DNA from: Planctomycetota bacterium
Lineage (GTDB): Bacteria; Planctomycetota; Phycisphaerae; WQYP01
Direction of reading: 5' to 3'
Length of the DNA stretch: 7,248 nt
Assembly (NCBI GenBank): GCA_021780285.1
Contig: JAJXZA010000014.1
Location: 1 to 7,248 of the forward strand
Below, one piece after another: positions 6,789 through 7,248 of this stretch (position 1 is the stretch's first letter; the number at the start of each line of letters is the position of its first letter). Both the position numbers and the translations under genes were made by a program. Below the pieces are notes generated by a model. It saw nothing but the letters and a program-made list of their open reading frames with translations. It was not told the origin of the DNA and did no database searches.

Positions 6789-7037
6789 GTGAGGACGCGT
6801 CCCTGGATGCTCGCGTTAACATGGATATACGCCATCGCCCTTATTTGCGCGGCGGACTTCCTCGACAGGCCAAGTTCCCCCGGTGACTTTCGTGCAATTG
6901 CGCTCATGGCAAATGCTGCCCCAGCCCTTGCGTTCGGGGAGATGGCCTGCGTGGCCTATGCCGCGCGGGATGTTCTATTGTGGGAAGCCGATGTAAAGTC
7001 GAACGGCAGTAAAATAGCCCGTTCTGAAATAGACTGA
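6789..7037 (+). CDS. Small hypothetical protein with N-terminal hydrophobic segment
   Basis: The product is 82 aa from a GTG start. The start is chosen because GGGGAGG at 6774-6780 lies 8 nt before the GTG, the strongest ribosome binding site in the window. The N-terminus has two Arg (MRTRPW) followed by LALTWIYAIALICA, which reads as a signal anchor or signal peptide; the rest is an Ala-rich, probably helical segment and a polar tail. Codon positions 1 and 3 are somewhat richer in GC than position 2, weakly in favour of coding. I recognise no family. The stop TGA lies inside a hairpin (7017-7044), and a coding-looking stretch in another frame begins just there, so the gene may be the front part of a frameshifted longer one. 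The opposite strand carries a competing 114-codon frame (6563-6907) without better support. It may not be expressed at all. Confidence 0.4.
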   Translation: MRTRPWMLALTWIYAIALICAADFLDRPSSPGDFRAIALMANAAPALAFGEMACVAYAARDVLLWEADVKSNGSKIARSEID

Positions 7038-7044
7038 AACGGGC
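7017..7044. repeat. 7-bp inverted repeat at the end of the small gene
   Basis: GCCCGTT at 7017-7023 and AACGGGC at 7038-7044 are perfect complements around a 14-base loop. On the + strand no T-run follows. On the - strand the stem is followed by TATTTTA, so it would act weakly as a leftward terminator. It overlaps the TGA of the small + strand gene. Confidence 0.4.
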
Positions 7045-7156
7045 GTGGTTCCACCATATCCCCACGGTGCGAACCACCACTGCCACCGCCGAAATTTTTA
7101 CGGTTGGTGTGTACCTGATGCCCGCAGGCTCGTATACAATATTATCCGGCGGATGA
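7028..7156 (+). pseudogene. Coding-looking fragment without a start
   Basis: Between stops in this frame there are 42 codons ending at the TGA at 7154-7156. From about 7061 the translation (TVRTTTATAEIFTVGVYL, then MPAGSYTILSGG) looks like a beta-strand-rich exported protein rather than random sequence. There is no well-placed start or ribosome binding site. It lies in another frame just after the small gene at 6789, so it may be its frameshifted continuation or the tail of a decayed gene. This is a judgement by eye. Confidence 0.2.
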
Positions 7157-7248
7157 TGGGGAGGGTGGAGTTTGGCTCTGTGCGTTGGTCAATTGCTGAA
7201 GCAGGGGCATGTGAGCATATGGCGAGCATATGGCTTTTGAGGAAACCG
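7156..7248 (+). CDS. Possible 5' part of a gene running off the window
   Basis: A frame opens at the ATG at 7156, overlapping the preceding TGA as TGATG, and stays open for 31 codons to the last base. A second in-frame start, GTG at 7180, has the purine-rich GGGGAGGGTGGAG 9 nt upstream (7158-7170). The translation (MGRVEFGSVRW and on) shows no recognisable motif and is too short to judge. Another start in a different frame is the ATG at 7230 (MAFEET). Confidence 0.2.
   Translation, partial: MGRVEFGSVRWSIAEAGACEHMASIWLLRKP
7213..7234 (+). repeat. Perfect 11-bp tandem duplication
   Basis: GAGCATATGGC occurs twice back to back, at 7213-7223 and 7224-7234. Each copy contains the palindrome CATATG and an ATG. 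Eleven bases is about one helical turn and is not a multiple of three, so one extra copy shifts the reading frame. Confidence 0.85.

Noticed and set aside
6563..6907. - strand frame of 114 codons ending shortly before the terminator
   Set aside because: Very basic, no motif, no good ribosome binding site at its start, and it overlaps a + strand frame with a strong one. The last 34 codons (from 6667) look somewhat coding-like and could be a leader peptide, but this is not enough to annotate.
7135..7140. TACAAT as a + strand promoter near the right end
   Set aside because: No -35-like hexamer at 16-19 bp; AT-rich in isolation only.
6441..7248. Structured RNA gene such as tmRNA, RNase P RNA or a tRNA
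   Set aside because: None of the conserved segments I know for these RNAs could be found on either strand; only isolated short hairpins are present.

Overview
The window most resembles a Planctomycetota-type bacterium, possibly Phycisphaerae. This is an inference from protein style: stand-alone secretin-N/STN-like modules with a C-terminal NGG element, an O-antigen ligase fused to a TPR-like tail, and a DUF4416 protein. No rRNA, tRNA or marker gene confirms it. Base composition is moderately GC-rich and looks even across the window.

Left part, + strand (1-2507). The window opens inside an unrecognised gene whose C-terminal 236 residues are visible. After a 143-bp gap holding an extended -10 promoter and a 5'-UTR hairpin, two adjacent genes (855-1643 and 1650-2507, 6 bp apart) encode exported paralogues. 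Each has a signal peptide, an STN/secretin-N-like module, a low-complexity linker and a short C-terminal beta module. Neither has a secretin barrel or a TonB-receptor barrel.

Middle, - strand (6377 down to 2531). Three genes form a likely operon read right to left: a DUF4416 protein, a WecA/MraY-type polyprenyl-phosphate sugar-1-phosphate transferase, and a polytopic O-antigen ligase/polymerase-like protein with a TPR-like tail. The last two share an ATGA stop/start overlap. The likely roles are loading the first sugar phosphate on the lipid carrier (transferase), and polymerising or transferring the finished glycan (ligase). The role of DUF4416 is unknown. The operon converges on the paralogue pair with only 23 bp between stop codons.

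Right end (6378-7248). This part is gene-poor. It holds a candidate -10 for the operon and a - strand terminator-like hairpin that competes with a second hairpin, an attenuator-like layout. It also holds a small + strand ORF with a very good ribosome binding site, a coding-looking fragment in another frame, and a perfect 11-bp tandem repeat near the edge. It may contain a decayed or frameshifted gene.

No CRISPR array, transposase, integrase, rRNA or tRNA was recognised. The best candidates for something undescribed are the barrel-less STN-like pair and the link between DUF4416 and envelope glycan assembly.
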